From assembly GCF_028372415.1 (NCBI RefSeq), contig NC_092874.1, positions 332,586,651 to 332,650,650 of the forward strand: a DNA stretch of 64,000 nucleotides, read 5' to 3'. Shown piece after piece: positions 1 through 12,299 of this stretch (position 1 is its first letter; every line of letters begins with the position of its first letter). The notes under the pieces are model-generated. The model made no database searches and was not told the origin of the DNA. It saw only the letters and a list, made by a program, of their open reading frames with translations. This DNA is from Notamacropus eugenii (lineage: Eukaryota; Chordata; Mammalia; Diprotodontia; Macropodidae). Made by a program: the position numbers and the translations under genes.

Positions 1-148
1 TGGCAAAGTTGCAGGCTACAAAATAAACCCACATAAATCATCTGCCTTTCTACATATTAGTAACGAAGCCCAACAGCAAGAGATAGAAAGAGAAATCCCA
101 TTTAAAGCTACAGCAATATACTATAAAATTTCTGGGAGTCTACCTGCT
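1..148 (+). mobile_element. L1 ORF2 relic, left part of a split L1
   Basis: The sequence matches the part of L1 ORF2 downstream of the reverse-transcriptase core. It is interrupted by the HAL1 insertion and resumes at 2833. The 5' portion lies outside the window. Confidence 0.85.
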
Positions 149-167
149 GAAAGAAACCCAGGGACAA
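149..167 (+). repeat. Target-site duplication, left copy (HAL1-a)
   Basis: The 19-bp sequence gaaagaaacccagggacaa is repeated exactly at 2814-2832. The pair flanks the HAL1 at 168-2813 and marks target-primed insertion into the older L1. Confidence 0.95.
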
Positions 168-849
168 GGGGCGGAGCCAAGATGGCAGAGTAGAAAGACG
201 CACATACACATAGCTCTGAACCCACAACCCATAGAACATCTACAAAGAAGTAACTCACTGCGAATTCTGCACCCAGAGGCCACAGAACATTGGAGCGAGG
301 GAGATTTCTGCTCCAGAGAGACCTGCAAACCTCTCGCAAAAGGTGCTTTGCGCCGCGGACTGGGCGCCGGGACTGGGAGCAGAGGGCAGCCCTGCAGCAG
401 CCGCATCGAGAGGAAAAGATCCCAGCTGGCTTCGGGGACAGGATCTCCAGCCGCCACGCGGGTCCCTCCACCCACAGGTGACAGGGGTCGGTGAGAGGGT
501 CAATTTGGCGGGTCGAGAGGGGAGTGGGGTGCCCCCATGGCTCAGGCCCCCTCGGGAGGCAGAAGCTGAGGGGCAGTGGCAGACCGGGGCTCCCCAAGCA
601 GGCAGGAGCCTGGATCCATTGTTGAAGGTCTCTGCATAAACCCCCTGAGGGAACTGAGCCTGTGAGGCGGCCCTGCCCCCACCTGAGCACCTGAACTTAT
701 TCTCACACTGAATAGCAGCCCTGCCCCCACCCAAAGCCCTGAGGCTGGGAGCAGCATTTGAGTCTCAGACCCCAAGCCCAGGCTGGGAGGATCCGGAGGC
801 GAGGTGGGTGTGAGGAGAATATTCAGAGCTCAAGTCACTGGCTGGGAAA
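168..849 (+). promoter_or_regulatory. HAL1-a 5' UTR / internal promoter
   Basis: This GC-rich leader has a YY1-type motif CAAGATGGCAG at 178-188, in the place where L1 promoters carry a YY1 site. It holds one copy (321-477) of a unit that is present twice in HAL1-b. Open frames on both strands here look like by-products of GC-rich sequence. Confidence 0.75.
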
Positions 850-1947
850 ATGCCCAGAAAAGGGAAAAAAACCAAGACTATAGAGGGTTACTTTCTTGGT
901 GAGCAGGTTTCTCCTCCCCTCCCTTCTGATGAGGAAGAGCAGTGCTCACCATCAGGGGAAGACACGGAAGTCAGTGCTTCTACATCCCAGCCCACTCAAT
1001 GGGATCAGTTCTGGGAAAAGGTCTTAAAGAGCCCCCAAAATTTTCAAAATCATGATAGAGAGGTGGAGGAAAAACTGGGAAGAGTAATAAAAGACTTGCA
1101 AGCAAAGTATGAACAACAAATCAGCACCCTGCTAAAGGAGACCCAAAAAAATGCTGAAGAAAATAACACCCTGAAAAATAGGCTAACTCAATTGGCAAAG
1201 GAGGTTCAAGAAGCCAATGAGGAGAAGCATGCTTTCAAAAGCAGAATTAGCCAAATGGAAAAGGAGGTTCAAAAGCTCCCTGAAGAAAATAATTCTTTCA
1301 AAATTAGAATGGAACAGATGGAGGCTAATGACTTTATGAGAAACCAAGAAATCACAAAACAAAACCAAAAGAATGAAAAAATGGAAGATAATGTGAAATA
1401 TCTCATTGGAAAAACAACTGACCTGGAGAATAGATCCAGGAGAGACAATTTAAACATTATGGGCCTACCTGAAAGCCAGGATCAAAAAAGAGCCTAGACA
1501 TCATCTTTCATGAAATTATCAAGGAAAACTGCCCTGAGATTCTAGAACCAGAGGGCAAAATAAGTATTCAAGGAATCCACAGATCACCGCCTGAAAGAGA
1601 TCCAAAAAGAGAAACTCCTAGGAACACTGTGGCCAAATTCCAGAGTTCCCAGATCAAGGAGAAAATATTGCAAGCAGCTAGAAAGAAACAATTCAAGTAT
1701 TGTGGAAACACAATCAGGATAACACAAGATCTAGCAGCTTCTACATTAAGGGATCGAAGGGAATGGAATAGGATATTCCAGAAGTCAAAGGAACTAGGAC
1801 TAAAACCAAGAATCACCTACCCAGCAAAACTGAATATAATACTTCAGGGGAAAAATTGGTCTTTCAATGAAATAAGAGGACTTTCAAGCATTCTTGATGA
1901 AAAGACCAGAGCTGAAAAGAAAATGTGACTTTCAAACACAAGAATGA
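850..1947 (+). pseudogene. HAL1-a ORF1 (RNA-binding protein), two frameshifts
   Basis: The frame starts MPRKGKKTKTIEGYFLGEQ and reads cleanly for 215 codons through the coiled coil and the start of the RRM-like domain. At about 1485 an A-run is one base shorter than in HAL1-c (six versus seven A) and the frame breaks, reaching a stop at 1495-1497. The downstream protein (ILQAARKKQFKYCGNTIR region) continues in another frame to about 1870, where one extra A restores the original frame to the TGA at 1945-1947. Over the first 210 residues it differs from the intact HAL1-c protein at only about a dozen positions, so decay is recent. ORF1 proteins are trimeric RNA chaperones that package the element RNA. 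Confidence 0.88.
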
Positions 1948-2083
1948 AGAGAAGCATGAAAAAGTAAATAGCAAAGAGAAGTCATAAGGGACTTTACAAA
2001 AGTTGAACTGTTTACATTCCTACATGGAAAGACAATATTTGTAACTCTTGAAACTATTCAGCATCTGGGTACAGGGTGGGATA

Positions 2084-2126
2084 ACACACACACACATGCA
2101 CACGCACACGCACACGCACACACACA
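2084..2126 (+). repeat. (CA)n-rich tract in HAL1-a 3' region
   Basis: An interrupted CA/CG dinucleotide repeat follows ORF1. Equivalent tracts occur in HAL1-b (about 55805-55837) and, as TG, in HAL1-c (about 60342-60371), so it belongs to the element. Confidence 0.9.
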
Positions 2127-2813
2127 TAGCGATAGAGTACACAGAGTGAACTAAAGAGGAGGGGATCATATCTTAAAAAAAAAATGAAATCAAGCAGTGA
2201 GAGAGAAATATATTGGGAGGAGAAAGGGAGAAATGGAATGGGGGAAATTATCGCTCATAAAAGAGGCAAGCAAAAGACTTTTTAGTGAAGGGAAAAAGAG
2301 GGGAGGTGAGAGAAAAACATGAAGTTTACTCTCATCACATTCCACTAAAGGAAGGAATAAAATGCACACTTATGTTGGTATGAAAACCTATCTTACAATA
2401 CAGGAAAGTGGGGGATAAGGGGATAAGCAGGGTGGGGGGGATGATGGAAGGGAGGGCAATGGGAGGAGGGAACAATTTGAGGTCAACACTCATGGGGAGG
2501 GACAGGATCAAAAGAGAGAACAGAAGTAATGGGGGACAGGATAGGATGGAGGGAAATATAATTAGTTCTTACACAACACTACTATTATGGAAGTCATTTG
2601 CAAAACTATACAGATCTGGCCTATATTGAATTGCTTGCCTTCCAAAGGGAAGGGGTGGGGAGGGAGGGAGGGCAGATTGGCAGACAGGGGCAATGAGAAC
2701 GCTCGGTGTTTTGGGGTGGGGGGAGGGGACAAAAAGGGGAGAAATTTGGAACCCAAAATTTTGTGAAAATGAATGTTAAAAGTTAAATAAATTAATAAAA
2801 AAAGAAAAGAAAA

Positions 2814-2832
2814 GAAAGAAACCCAGGGACAA
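2814..2832 (+). repeat. Target-site duplication, right copy (HAL1-a)
   Basis: Exact copy of 149-167, found directly after the A-rich tail of HAL1-a. Confidence 0.95.
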
Positions 2833-4620
2833 AACACTTTTCGCACAAATAAAGTCACATCTAAGTAAGTGGAAAAACATGAGTTGCTGGATAGGCCAAG
2901 TTAATATAATAAAAATGACAAATCTACCTAAATTAATTTAATTATTCAGTGCCATACCAATCAAACTACCAGAAAATTATTTTCTAAAGCTAGAAAAAAA
3001 AATTCAAAATTCATCTGGGAGAACAAAAGGTCCAGAATATCAAGGGAACTAGTGAAAAGAAATGCTAGGGAAGGTGGTCTAGCCCTACCAGATCTCAAAT
3101 TGTATTATGAAACAGTAATCATCAAAACCACTTGGTACTGGCTAAGAAACAGAGAGGGAGACCAGTGGAATAGGTTAGGTACCCAGGACACAGTAATCAA
3201 TGAATATAGCAATCTACTGTTTGATAAACCCAAGGACCCCAGCTTCTGGGTTAAGAACTCACTGTCTGACAAAAATTGCTGGGAAAACCAAATAACAGTG
3301 TGGCAGAAACTGGGCCTGACACCGTAAACAAGAATAAAGTCCAAATGGATACATGATCTAGATATAAAGATTGATACTACAAACAAATTAGGGGAGCAAG
3401 GAATAGTGTATTTGTCAGATTTATGGAAAATGGAGAAATTTTTGACCAAACGAGACAAAGAACATTATGAAAAGTTTTTGCACAAACAAAGCCAATGAAA
3501 TGAAACCAAGAGGAGGGAAGCAAAAAACTGGGAAAGAATTTTTGCAACGAATGTCTGTGATAAAGGCCTCATTTCTAAAATATATAGAGAATTGAGTCAA
3601 ATTTACAAGACTACAAGTCATTCCCCAATTGATAAATGGTCAAAGGATATGAACAGGCAGTTTTCAAAGGAAGAAATTAAAGTTATCTATAGTCATAAGA
3701 AAAAATGCTCTAAATCACTATTGATTAGAGACATGCAAATCAAAACAACTCTGAGGTACCACATCACATCTATCTGATTGGCTAACATGACAAAACAGGA
3801 ATATGATAAATGTTGGAGAAGCTGTGGGAGAGTTAGAACACTAATTCATTATTGGTGGACCTGTGAGCTGATCTAACCATTCTGGAGGGCAATTTGGAAC
3901 TATGCCCAAAGGGCTACAAAAATGGGCATATTCTTTGATCCAGCAATACCACTTGGGACTGCATCCCCAAGACATCATAAAAATGGGAAAGGGTCCCACA
4001 TGTACAAAAATGTTTATAGCAGCTCTCTTTGTGATGGTCAAGAACTGGAAATGGAGAGGATGCCCATCAAGTAGGGAATGGCCAAATGAGTTGTGGTATA
4101 TGAATATAATGGAATACTATTGTGCTGTAAGAAATGATGAATAGGAAGACTTCAGAGAGACCTGGAAGGACTTATATGAACTGATGCTGAGTGAAAGAAG
4201 CAGAACCAGGAGAACTTTGTACACAGCAACAACCACAGTGTACAAGGAATTTTTCTTGTATACTAAATACTTCGTTGCAATGCAAGGACTTAAATAATTC
4301 TCAAGGGTCCCTTAAGGCAAAATGCCTTCCACATTCAGGGAAAGAACTATGGAACTGGATCACAGAATGAAGCAGACCATTATCTTTTGTATTATGTTTG
4401 GGTTTGTTTTATGATTTCTCCCATTCATTTTAATTCTTCTATGCAACATAACTAAGGTGAAAATGTAGTTAATAGGAATGTATGTGTAGAACCTATATAA
4501 CTATATAACCTATATAACTCCATCTCAGGGAGATAGTGGGGGGGGGGTAAGGGGGAAGGGAGGGGAAAAATCTAAGATATATGGAAGTGATTGTAGAACG
4601 CTGAAAACAAAATAATAAAA
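2833..4620 (+). mobile_element. L1 ORF2 C-terminal part and 3' UTR
   Basis: This continues the L1 split by HAL1-a. Translations in several frames give ORF2 C-terminal blocks, for example at 3052-3327 (MKRNAREGGLALPDLKLYYE start), 3592-3777 and 3902-4144 (ends with the usual MEYYCAVRNDE-type motif). Stops and frameshifts separate them, so the copy is dead. The 3' UTR ends near 4615 in an A-rich stretch. Confidence 0.9.
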
Positions 4621-5236
4621 AATAAAAGTATTTATAGGAGCTCTCTGTGGTGGCAAAAAACTGGAAATCAAGGGGATGCCCATCAACTGGAGAATGGCTG
4701 AACAAGTTGTGGTATATGATTGTAATGGAATACTATTGTGCTATAAGAAATGATGAAGAGGAATACTTCAGAGAGGCCTGGAAAGACTAATATGAACTGA
4801 CGCTGAGTGAAAGGAACAGAACCAGGAGAACTTTGTACACAGCAACAACTACAGTGTGTGAGAAATTTTTCTGGTGGACTTAGTCCTTCACAGCAATGCA
4901 AGGACCAAAAAATTTTCAATGGACTCGAGACAAAACGCCTTCCACATCCAGAGAAAGAACTATGGAATTGGATCGCAGAATGAAGCAGACCATTTTCTTT
5001 TTGTATTATGTTTTGTTTTGTTTTATGGTTTCTCCCATTCATTTTAATTCTTCTATTCAACATGACTAAAGTAAAAATGTATTTAATAGGAATGTATGTG
5101 TAGAACCTATATAAGATTGCACACTGTCTTGGGGAGGAAGTAGCAAGGGAGGGGGAAAGAAGAGGGAGGGAGGGGAAAAAATCTAGGTTATATGGAAGTG
5201 ATTGTAGAACACTGAAAATAAAATAATTTTTTAAAA
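4621..5236 (+). mobile_element. 5'-truncated L1 3' end, same subfamily
   Basis: The last 600 bp or so of L1 is repeated directly after the previous copy, starting in the ORF2 tail and ending in an A/T-rich tail. It resembles 4010-4615 closely and is a separate truncated insertion or a tandem duplication. Confidence 0.85.
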
Positions 5237-5850
5237 AGTGATATGGTTTACTAAGAGAGAATAGAGAGGATGATTGGAAAAACAGTTAAGAGATAATGAT
5301 ATGGATGATGAGCCTGCAAAGAAAACTAAGAGGTAGTCAGACAGAAAGAAGGTAAGCAAGAAGAGAAAGAGTAGTGTCACAAAAATCCAGAAAGAAGGAA
5401 ACAGTGGTCAACAGTGCCAAATACAACGGACAGGTGAAGAAGAATTAGGACTGAGAGAAGACCATCAGATCTGGCAATTAAAAGAACAATCTGGTAACTC
5501 TGGAAAGAGTAGTTTTAGTTTTAGTTGCATGAGGAAACTGGAAGCCAGATTACAAAAGAGATGAGAATGAGTAAGAAGAGAAGAAATGTCAAAAACTAAA
5601 AGCAAAGACTTTTTCAAAGAGTTTGGCTGAGGGAAGTAAGATGATAATTTGAGGGAATGGTAGGATTTAGTCAAAGGTTTTTAAGAAAGGGAGAGATCTG
5701 GGCATGCCTGAAGTCAGTAGGGAAAGAACTATTTGACAAAAGAGAGGTTAAAAATCAGAAAGGGAAGGAAAAGAAAGAGAAAGGGACAGGAAGAAAAAGG
5801 AAGAAAGGAGAACTAATGATGCAATCTAAAAGAGAAGACAAGAGAGGTAG
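5237..5850 (-). mobile_element. L2 LINE fragment, antisense
   Basis: The stretch matches the reverse complement of the L2 (CR1 clade) reverse-transcriptase region. Blocks such as the gtgtcacaaaaatccag region and the following purine-rich text recur in the larger antisense L2 at 21549-22770. It has many stops and is ancient. Confidence 0.7.
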
Positions 5851-6344
5851 GTGCTGGCAAATAATAAAAGCAATTTTCCCAGAAGTCTTACATTGCTGTA
5901 AACATACAGTATCACTCAGCACTAATCTAACAAGCTGCAAGCTTAATCACTATTTTAAGAAATGACAAAATTACTTTCAAATAACAGAAGAGTGAAGAAC
6001 AATTCATGTGATGACCGTAAAAAAGTAACACCAAAAGACTTCAGAACACTGTGTTTACCTGTTTCCCAAACTAACACTGAACGTAATTAAGACATAATAA
6101 AAGTACCATATTCTAAATGGCGAGAATCTACAAAACATAAGGATGTTTTCAATTACTTCAACTAAATATTATTAAAAATTATTATTATTGAAAGCTTCAG
6201 ATATCTTAGGAACAGAAAATGCTTCCATAAAGGGCTCTGGAAAACAAACAGGGTATTTTATTACTATCTTGTTTAAAAATCCATAAGATCACAGATCAAG
6301 CCAGAAAAAACTTTTAAGTTAAGAAAAATACCTCTTTGGCACTA
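5851..6344. other. Unassigned intron sequence
   Basis: AT-rich sequence with no recognised gene or repeat. Confidence 0.5.
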
Positions 6345-6660
6345 ATAGTTTAAATTCAATAAGTATTAATTGAATACTTTTTTGGATGCTTAACATAACT
6401 GCTATACAGGAATGTACAAAAACAGCACAGTCTTGACATTAAAGAAGTTTACAATATTATTGAAAGGAATAGATTTACATATGAAACAGAAAAGATTACA
6501 AAGACAATAGTATACATACACTCAAGTGCCAAACTAAAAATAAATGTTATGGGCAGTCAGGAAGCAAAAAGAGATCAATATTGACTGGAGAGATGATGGA
6601 AGTCTTCCTGGAAATAAAGGTACCTGAACTAGGTCTTCAGGAAAAACAAGCCATTAAGTG
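6345..6660 (-). mobile_element. Possible L2 3' fragment, antisense
   Basis: A faint match to the reverse complement of the L2 3' end: an A/T stretch around a degraded attgaatactt block, followed by the gaagtcttcctgga-type block. Strongly diverged. Confidence 0.45.
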
Positions 6661-6869
6661 GCTGTTATTATCAATTTACAAATCTATACACACGTTAGCT
6701 ATTATCATAATTCTAAAAAATATGTTCATGAAGAAAGATGTGTATCCACATCTGTTCTCACATGATCTTGATTCATTTTTGCAAGGTCTGTATTTTGGAA
6801 GTTTTTCTTTCCATGTAGGTTGGAGATTACTGTTGTTGTTAAGTTAACATTAAGGTAACCGAAGATTAA

Positions 6870-7570
6870 CTGCTTTACTTGGAACTATGAACAAAGAGCT
6901 ATAAAACTGTGTATTTTGATCCAGCAATGCCAATACTAGGTTTGTATCCCAGAGATCATTTAAAAAGGGAAAAGAACCCACATGTACAAAAATATTTATA
7001 GCAGCTCTTTTTGTGGTGGCAAAGAATTGGAAACTGAGGGGAGACCATCAGTGGGGAAACGGCTGAACAAGTTGTGGTAGATGAATATAATGGAATATTA
7101 TTGTTCCGTAAGAAATGGTGAGCAGGTGGACTTCAGGAAAACATAAACTTACATGAACTAATATTGAACAAAGTGAACAAAACCAGAACACTATATACAG
7201 TAACAGCAACACTGTGCAATAATCAACACTTAGCTACTCTTAGCAATGCAATGATCTAAGATAATTTCAAAAGACTCATAATGGAAAATGCTTTACACAT
7301 CCAGAGAAAGAATATGCAGTTTAAATGCAGATCAAAGCATACTATTTTCTCTTTTTTGTTTTTCTTTCTTGTGGTTTTTCCCTTCTGCTATGATTATTCT
7401 TTCACAACATGACTAATGTGGAAATATATTTAATATAACTGTACATGTATAATCTATATCAGATTGCATGCTGTCTTGGGGAGGATAAGAGGGAAGGAGA
7501 GGGAAAAATTTAGAACTCAAAATATTATAAAACTGAATGCTAAAACTAAAAATTAATTTTTTAAAAAAAC
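6870..7570 (+). mobile_element. L1 3' end, different subfamily
   Basis: The ORF2 tail and 3' UTR of a 5'-truncated, diverged L1. Its terminal block (about 7500-7560, gaactcaaaatattataaa and following) resembles the terminus of the HAL1 elements more than the L1s at 4620 and 5230. Confidence 0.85.
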
Positions 7571-8865
7571 TAACTGCTGCTTCTGACAGAGAGAGCTCTT
7601 TAAGATATTTAAATAAATAAAATTTTATTTTTATTTAATATTTAAATTAAATTTAAATAAATTAAACATTTATTTAAATAAATTAAAATCCCAATCCCCA
7701 TTCCCCCTACTTTATCACACTTCTATGCCAGAATTATGTTTCCCAAATCTGTTTCCTTCTTCAGCCCAGGTTATGTCCTCCAGCATGATTTCCTTGCCCA
7801 AAAAGACATCCTGAACAACTTTTAAAAAGATAATTCATACACAAAGGTACTTAAAAGTAAGTAATGCACACAATAAATTAGTTAAGTAAAAAATATCTTC
7901 GCACTACATATTATTAAGAATATTTGTATTTCACAAGTGAAAGCATGTTTGAAAACAACTTCCAATATAATGTAACATTTTTTCCTAAGATAATCACCCA
8001 AGGACTTTTCTCCTAATTACTGGAACAAAAATGCCAAGCTCTTTATTTACAAACTGGGTAAGTCCTATAGATATAGGTTAAAAATAACAGTAACGATACT
8101 ACTTAGTAACATTAAAAAAAAAATTCCTATTTTCATAAAGATGTTAAGTATATATTCATTACATCTAGTTACAGTTATTAAATAATTGCACTTTAATGAG
8201 GGTAAAAAGTATTTTCTATTTCTGAAACATTTTGACTACACCAAAGAAGTTTTTAGGCTATTATATAACACTGCTATGCAAATAAACTTTTTAAAACAGT
8301 CCACTGAACCAGTGATCTGAATATAGGTTTCTCTCTCTCCAAAGACTGAAATTACTGCCCATATAAGCCTACCTACCCTGTATATCATTTTTTAATAGCA
8401 GGAAATAAAATGGCACTTTTTTTAATTAAAAAAAGGAAGAAAAACCAGTTTGAATTAGTGTAAAAATTAAATATAGTGGCTTTTTTAAGCAAAAAGTTTT
8501 ACTTCCAAGTTATTATAATAAACATAAAATGGCTAACAAAACTTACCAGTCTAGGTTTTATGAGATATGCATTTTGAGGAAATTATTTATTAATTAAAAG
8601 TTTGCTCTCTTAAGCATTCCCCCATAAAATTTTATATTACTATGTTTCTTGGCAAGTACTTTTGTTACTGGTAGTGTAAAGAGGTTGGTCTTCAGAAAAA
8701 AAGGAGCTAGATGAAGTGTTTAAACTTTAAAAATACAATCAACAGTAAGGTGACCCTTTTAGGAGGTTCAAGTGTGTCCCCTGAGTGAATGGAAGAGTGG
8801 AAGCAATACCACAGGAGGAAGAATGACAGATCACACCTCTGGGTGACCTTTAAAAGCCAGCTTGA
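7571..8865. other. Unassigned AT-rich intron sequence
   Basis: About 1.3 kb with no recognised gene or repeat. It includes a low-complexity A/T patch at 7605-7690. Confidence 0.5.
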
Positions 8866-9655
8866 TAAACAGTTCTCAAAAGAAGACTTGAAAAGGATTA
8901 ACTACATGAAAGAATGCTCCCAATGACTAATAAGAGAGATGCAAATCAAAACAACACTGAAGTTTCACCTCATACCCAGCAAAGTGGAAAAGATAAAACA
9001 ACATGGGAATAGTCAACATTTGATAGGTTCTTAAAAGGAAACGCATTCTTATGGTTGGTGGAGCTTTGAATTGGTCTAATTATTCTGAAAAGTCACAAAG
9101 GCCAATAACAAAAAAGACCTACTAGATATCAAAAACTTAGAGAGCAGCACTTTTTACAGGAGCAAAGAACTGAAAACAAAATAGATGTCCATCCACTGAG
9201 GAATGGCTAAGCAAACTGTGGTATATGAATGTAACTGAATATTACTGTACAGAAGCAATCAGTATAACGAATACAAAGAAGCATGGAAAGAATTAAATGA
9301 ACTGATACAAAGTGAAGTAAACTGAAGGAAGAAAATATATATCTACATAGATACAGAGAAAGTGAGAACTTCTACAAAAATGTACAGGAAAATAACAATA
9401 AAAACAATTTAAACTGAAAGCTAAAAAATTATTATGACTACATGAATACCTCTACCTTTCCCCCTCCACTTCTTTACAGAGGTGGAAGACCAGGTGTGTG
9501 GGGCACTGCATATAGCATCACATTTTTGGCATGTTGGATAGTTTTACTTAACTTTTTTTCTTCTTTGTAAATTCTTTTTTTTTAATGAGACATTGTGGGA
9601 GGATAAGTTACAAGAGGAAATGTAGATGATATAAAAACAAAAGACAGATTTCCTG
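8866..9655 (+). mobile_element. Old L1 3' end
   Basis: Diverged L1 ORF2 tail (the aaatcaaaacaacactga and gaatggctaagcaaactgt blocks) followed by a 3' UTR of an older type that recurs at 20115-20790 and 38270-39150. Confidence 0.75.
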
Positions 9656-11430
9656 CTTAGATGGTTACCCATCTCCCCTATCTAGTTGCACCAGGCCTAA
9701 CAGTGATCAAGAAATCCATTAAGAAATTATCATGCCATTTTCCACCTCAGCACTGCCCCAAAAACTCATCCAGAAGGGCACAGATGGGAGAGGAGGTTTA
9801 GAAGGGTAGAAGAGCCTCACTCCTCAAATAAAGTGAGTGCCAGCTCAACCAGAAACAAGAAAATCCTTCAACTTTGTGTCCATAGGCAGCAAATGTGGTC
9901 AGAAAGTAGCGATATTGAAAGCCAGTCCCAGGGACTCTAAAATCCCTAACATATTGTCCTGAAAACATTAGAAAGGGCCCTGAAGATCCAGGGTTCTGAA
10001 TGTACAAACCTATGGAGCCTAACCCCAGGAGGTGAAAGTGAAATAACCCAGGTTACCAGCCCAAAGGTTACTACCCAAGACAGAGTTAAAATGAACCACC
10101 ACAACCTAAAGTACAGCTAGAAGTGGATCCTCACCCCAACACAAAGCCCCAGTTCAGGAACTAAAGCTAAAGATGTGAGTAAATCAAGGAAAACACAAAT
10201 TGGTATCAATAGTAGCAAAAATTATTGAAAATTCAACAAATGCAGAGGATCAAAGAAAAAAATGGAATTTCCACAAGGACTATATGAAAATACCTAAAAG
10301 GAATGAAAGGAACAATTTTTAGAAGGAATAAAAGTTTTTGAGAAAGGAACTGCAAGGAGAATATAGCTTAGAAGAAAAAGCCATAAACCTTATCCAAAAA
10401 AATGCTATCTCTGAAACTAGAAAATACCAAACAAATCAATGCTTCCATGATAGAAATATTAAAACAAAATCAAAAGATTGAAAAAAATGGAAGAAAATGT
10501 ATGCTACCTCGCATAAATAACTAACCTAGAAAACAGATGGAGAGCAAATTTTTAAAATCCTTCAATGCTAAAAACCAAGATTAAAAAACAAAGAAATTAG
10601 ATGCTACATTTCAAGATCATAAATGAAAGGCATCCAAACTAGATAGCAAACTAAAAATGAAAAGAATCAACCAATCACTTCATGAAAGGAACCCCAAAAG
10701 GAAAAGTCCTAGGAATGTCACAGACAAATTCAGAGTGAGCTCCCACATCAAAGAAAATATACTGCAAGCTGCCAGAGAAACAACAATCACAAGAGATATG
10801 GCAAGTTCTTCTATAAATGAGAGATACTGCAATACAACGGTCCAAAAAGGCAAAAGGGACAGGCTTACAACCTAGAATTAATTACCCTGGGAAGCTAAAG
10901 ATAATCCCATGGAAAAAATAGGTCTTTAGTGGAATAGAGGACTTTTAAGCATTTCTGATTAAAAGACCAGAGCCAAGAAGGAAATCTGAAATAAACACAA
11001 GAGTACAACAAAACTCAGAACACAATGATGAAAGAGGAAATCTCACAGAATTCTATAAATGTACTGATGCAAAGCAAACGGAACCAAAATTATTTAAAAA
11101 GACAACACTGTAAAGAAAAACAACTTTGAAAGTCTTAAAACCTCTGATCAAAGCAACGATCAATCAAGTCTCTAGAAAACTGATGATGAATGATGTTATA
11201 TACCTCCTCCATTAAGGACACAAGGTGCCGATATATATTTTGGGACATGGCCATTGTATGGATTTCATTTTGTTAGACCATGCCAATTTGTTACAAGTGG
11301 TTTTTCCCCTTTTCTTTTAGAAGAGGGAGAATTTGCCATAGTAATAACAAAAAAGACGGTGACAAACTTTTTTTTAAATGCACAGAACAGAAAAAAGTTC
11401 AGAAGGAAACACAAAGCAGTTTTGAAAATG
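9656..11430 (+). mobile_element. Ancient ORF1-only L1/HAL1-like relic
   Basis: A decayed L1 5' region and ORF1 can be followed. Around 10240-10990 the nucleotide text matches the later HAL1 ORF1, including the region encoding the degraded KENILQAA block. From about 11040 it passes straight into an L1-type 3' UTR ending in a T-rich run near 11320. No ORF2 lies between, so it is either an old HAL1 or an ORF1 fragment next to an independent 3' end. Confidence 0.6.
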
Positions 11431-12299
11431 CGTGATTAAAAAATCAAGTAACATGAAACTGGAATTCAGTTTCATGCAAAATCTTTTTAAGTTCTGTGGC
11501 ACTTACAGAAATGCTCTCTTTTTTGGTTCAGAATTTTTTGAAAATGAAAAACAAAAGATAAAAATTTTTATTGATACAGTGGGATGGGGGAGGGCAAGAT
11601 TACTCTATCATTCCTCTCTAGGAAAAGATCAGTTTCAGGCTAGAAGAGGAGAAAGGGAAGAAAGCAAAGGCTTCACTGAAATGGTATTTATCCACTGTTT
11701 CAAAGCCAAGATAAAAATCACCCTGACAATAGTTTCAAGTTTCTTTTTCATAATTACATATGAAGTCACTGAAACCACCTAAATCAGTTTCCAGACCAAG
11801 GTGTAAATAATCAATGGAACAGAAATATGGAACCTAAGATAAGTTTAACTTTGAAAATCTTCATTTCCACATTTTAAAAAATCACCACATATGAACCTTC
11901 ACAAGTACTACGTCACTATTTCAATGACACATGGATATAACCATTGGTTCTCAGAAGATGATGTATCAACAGAAAGTTCTGGCAGGTTTTTATTTAGGAA
12001 AAAGCTCCAAATATTGCCCCAGTGACTTTCAGCTATCTTAGGCATACTCTAAGCTAGTAAGAGGAGAGATCACAAGAACATGTTAAGTTCTCTGATCAAA
12101 ATAACTCATGAAGCAAATTTTTTTTAAAAATGGCCAGTCTCCAAGAAACTTACATTCTTCTGGACAGAAATTACATAATTCTATCAGTTTAAAGAACAAT
12201 TAACATATACTACAAAATTACTGTCAACTACTGAGAAAAAAAGGATTTAACCTAAAATTCAAAAAATGATTCAACATTATGGAATTAATCAAGATAGAC
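11431..12299. other. Unassigned intron sequence
   Basis: No gene or repeat recognised, apart from a short GACA tract at 12295-12318. A 116-codon open frame at 11432-11782 resembles no known protein and is judged accidental. Confidence 0.45.

Larger units (their letters stand above)
168..2813 (+). mobile_element. HAL1-a: full-length ORF1-only half-L1
   Basis: The element starts with GGGGCGGAGCCAAGATGG, the usual L1-type 5' end, and runs through a CpG-containing 5' UTR (168-849), a damaged ORF1 (850-1947), a long noncoding 3' region with a CA repeat (2084-2126) and G-rich tracts (2650-2672, 2713-2728), then an A-rich tail. No ORF2 is present: after the ORF1 stop only about 870 bp remain. A perfect 19-bp duplication flanks it. 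HAL1 elements are known L1 derivatives that keep ORF1 and depend on L1 ORF2p in trans. Confidence 0.92.

Noticed and set aside
121..775. Frames of up to 189 codons on both strands in the HAL1-a leader
   Set aside because: They lie in a GC-rich 5' UTR and are not kept as continuous frames with conserved starts in the other copies.
2084..2126. Regular short repeats as a possible CRISPR or satellite array
   Set aside because: These are simple dinucleotide tracts within HAL1 elements; nothing has repeat-spacer structure, and the genome is mammalian.
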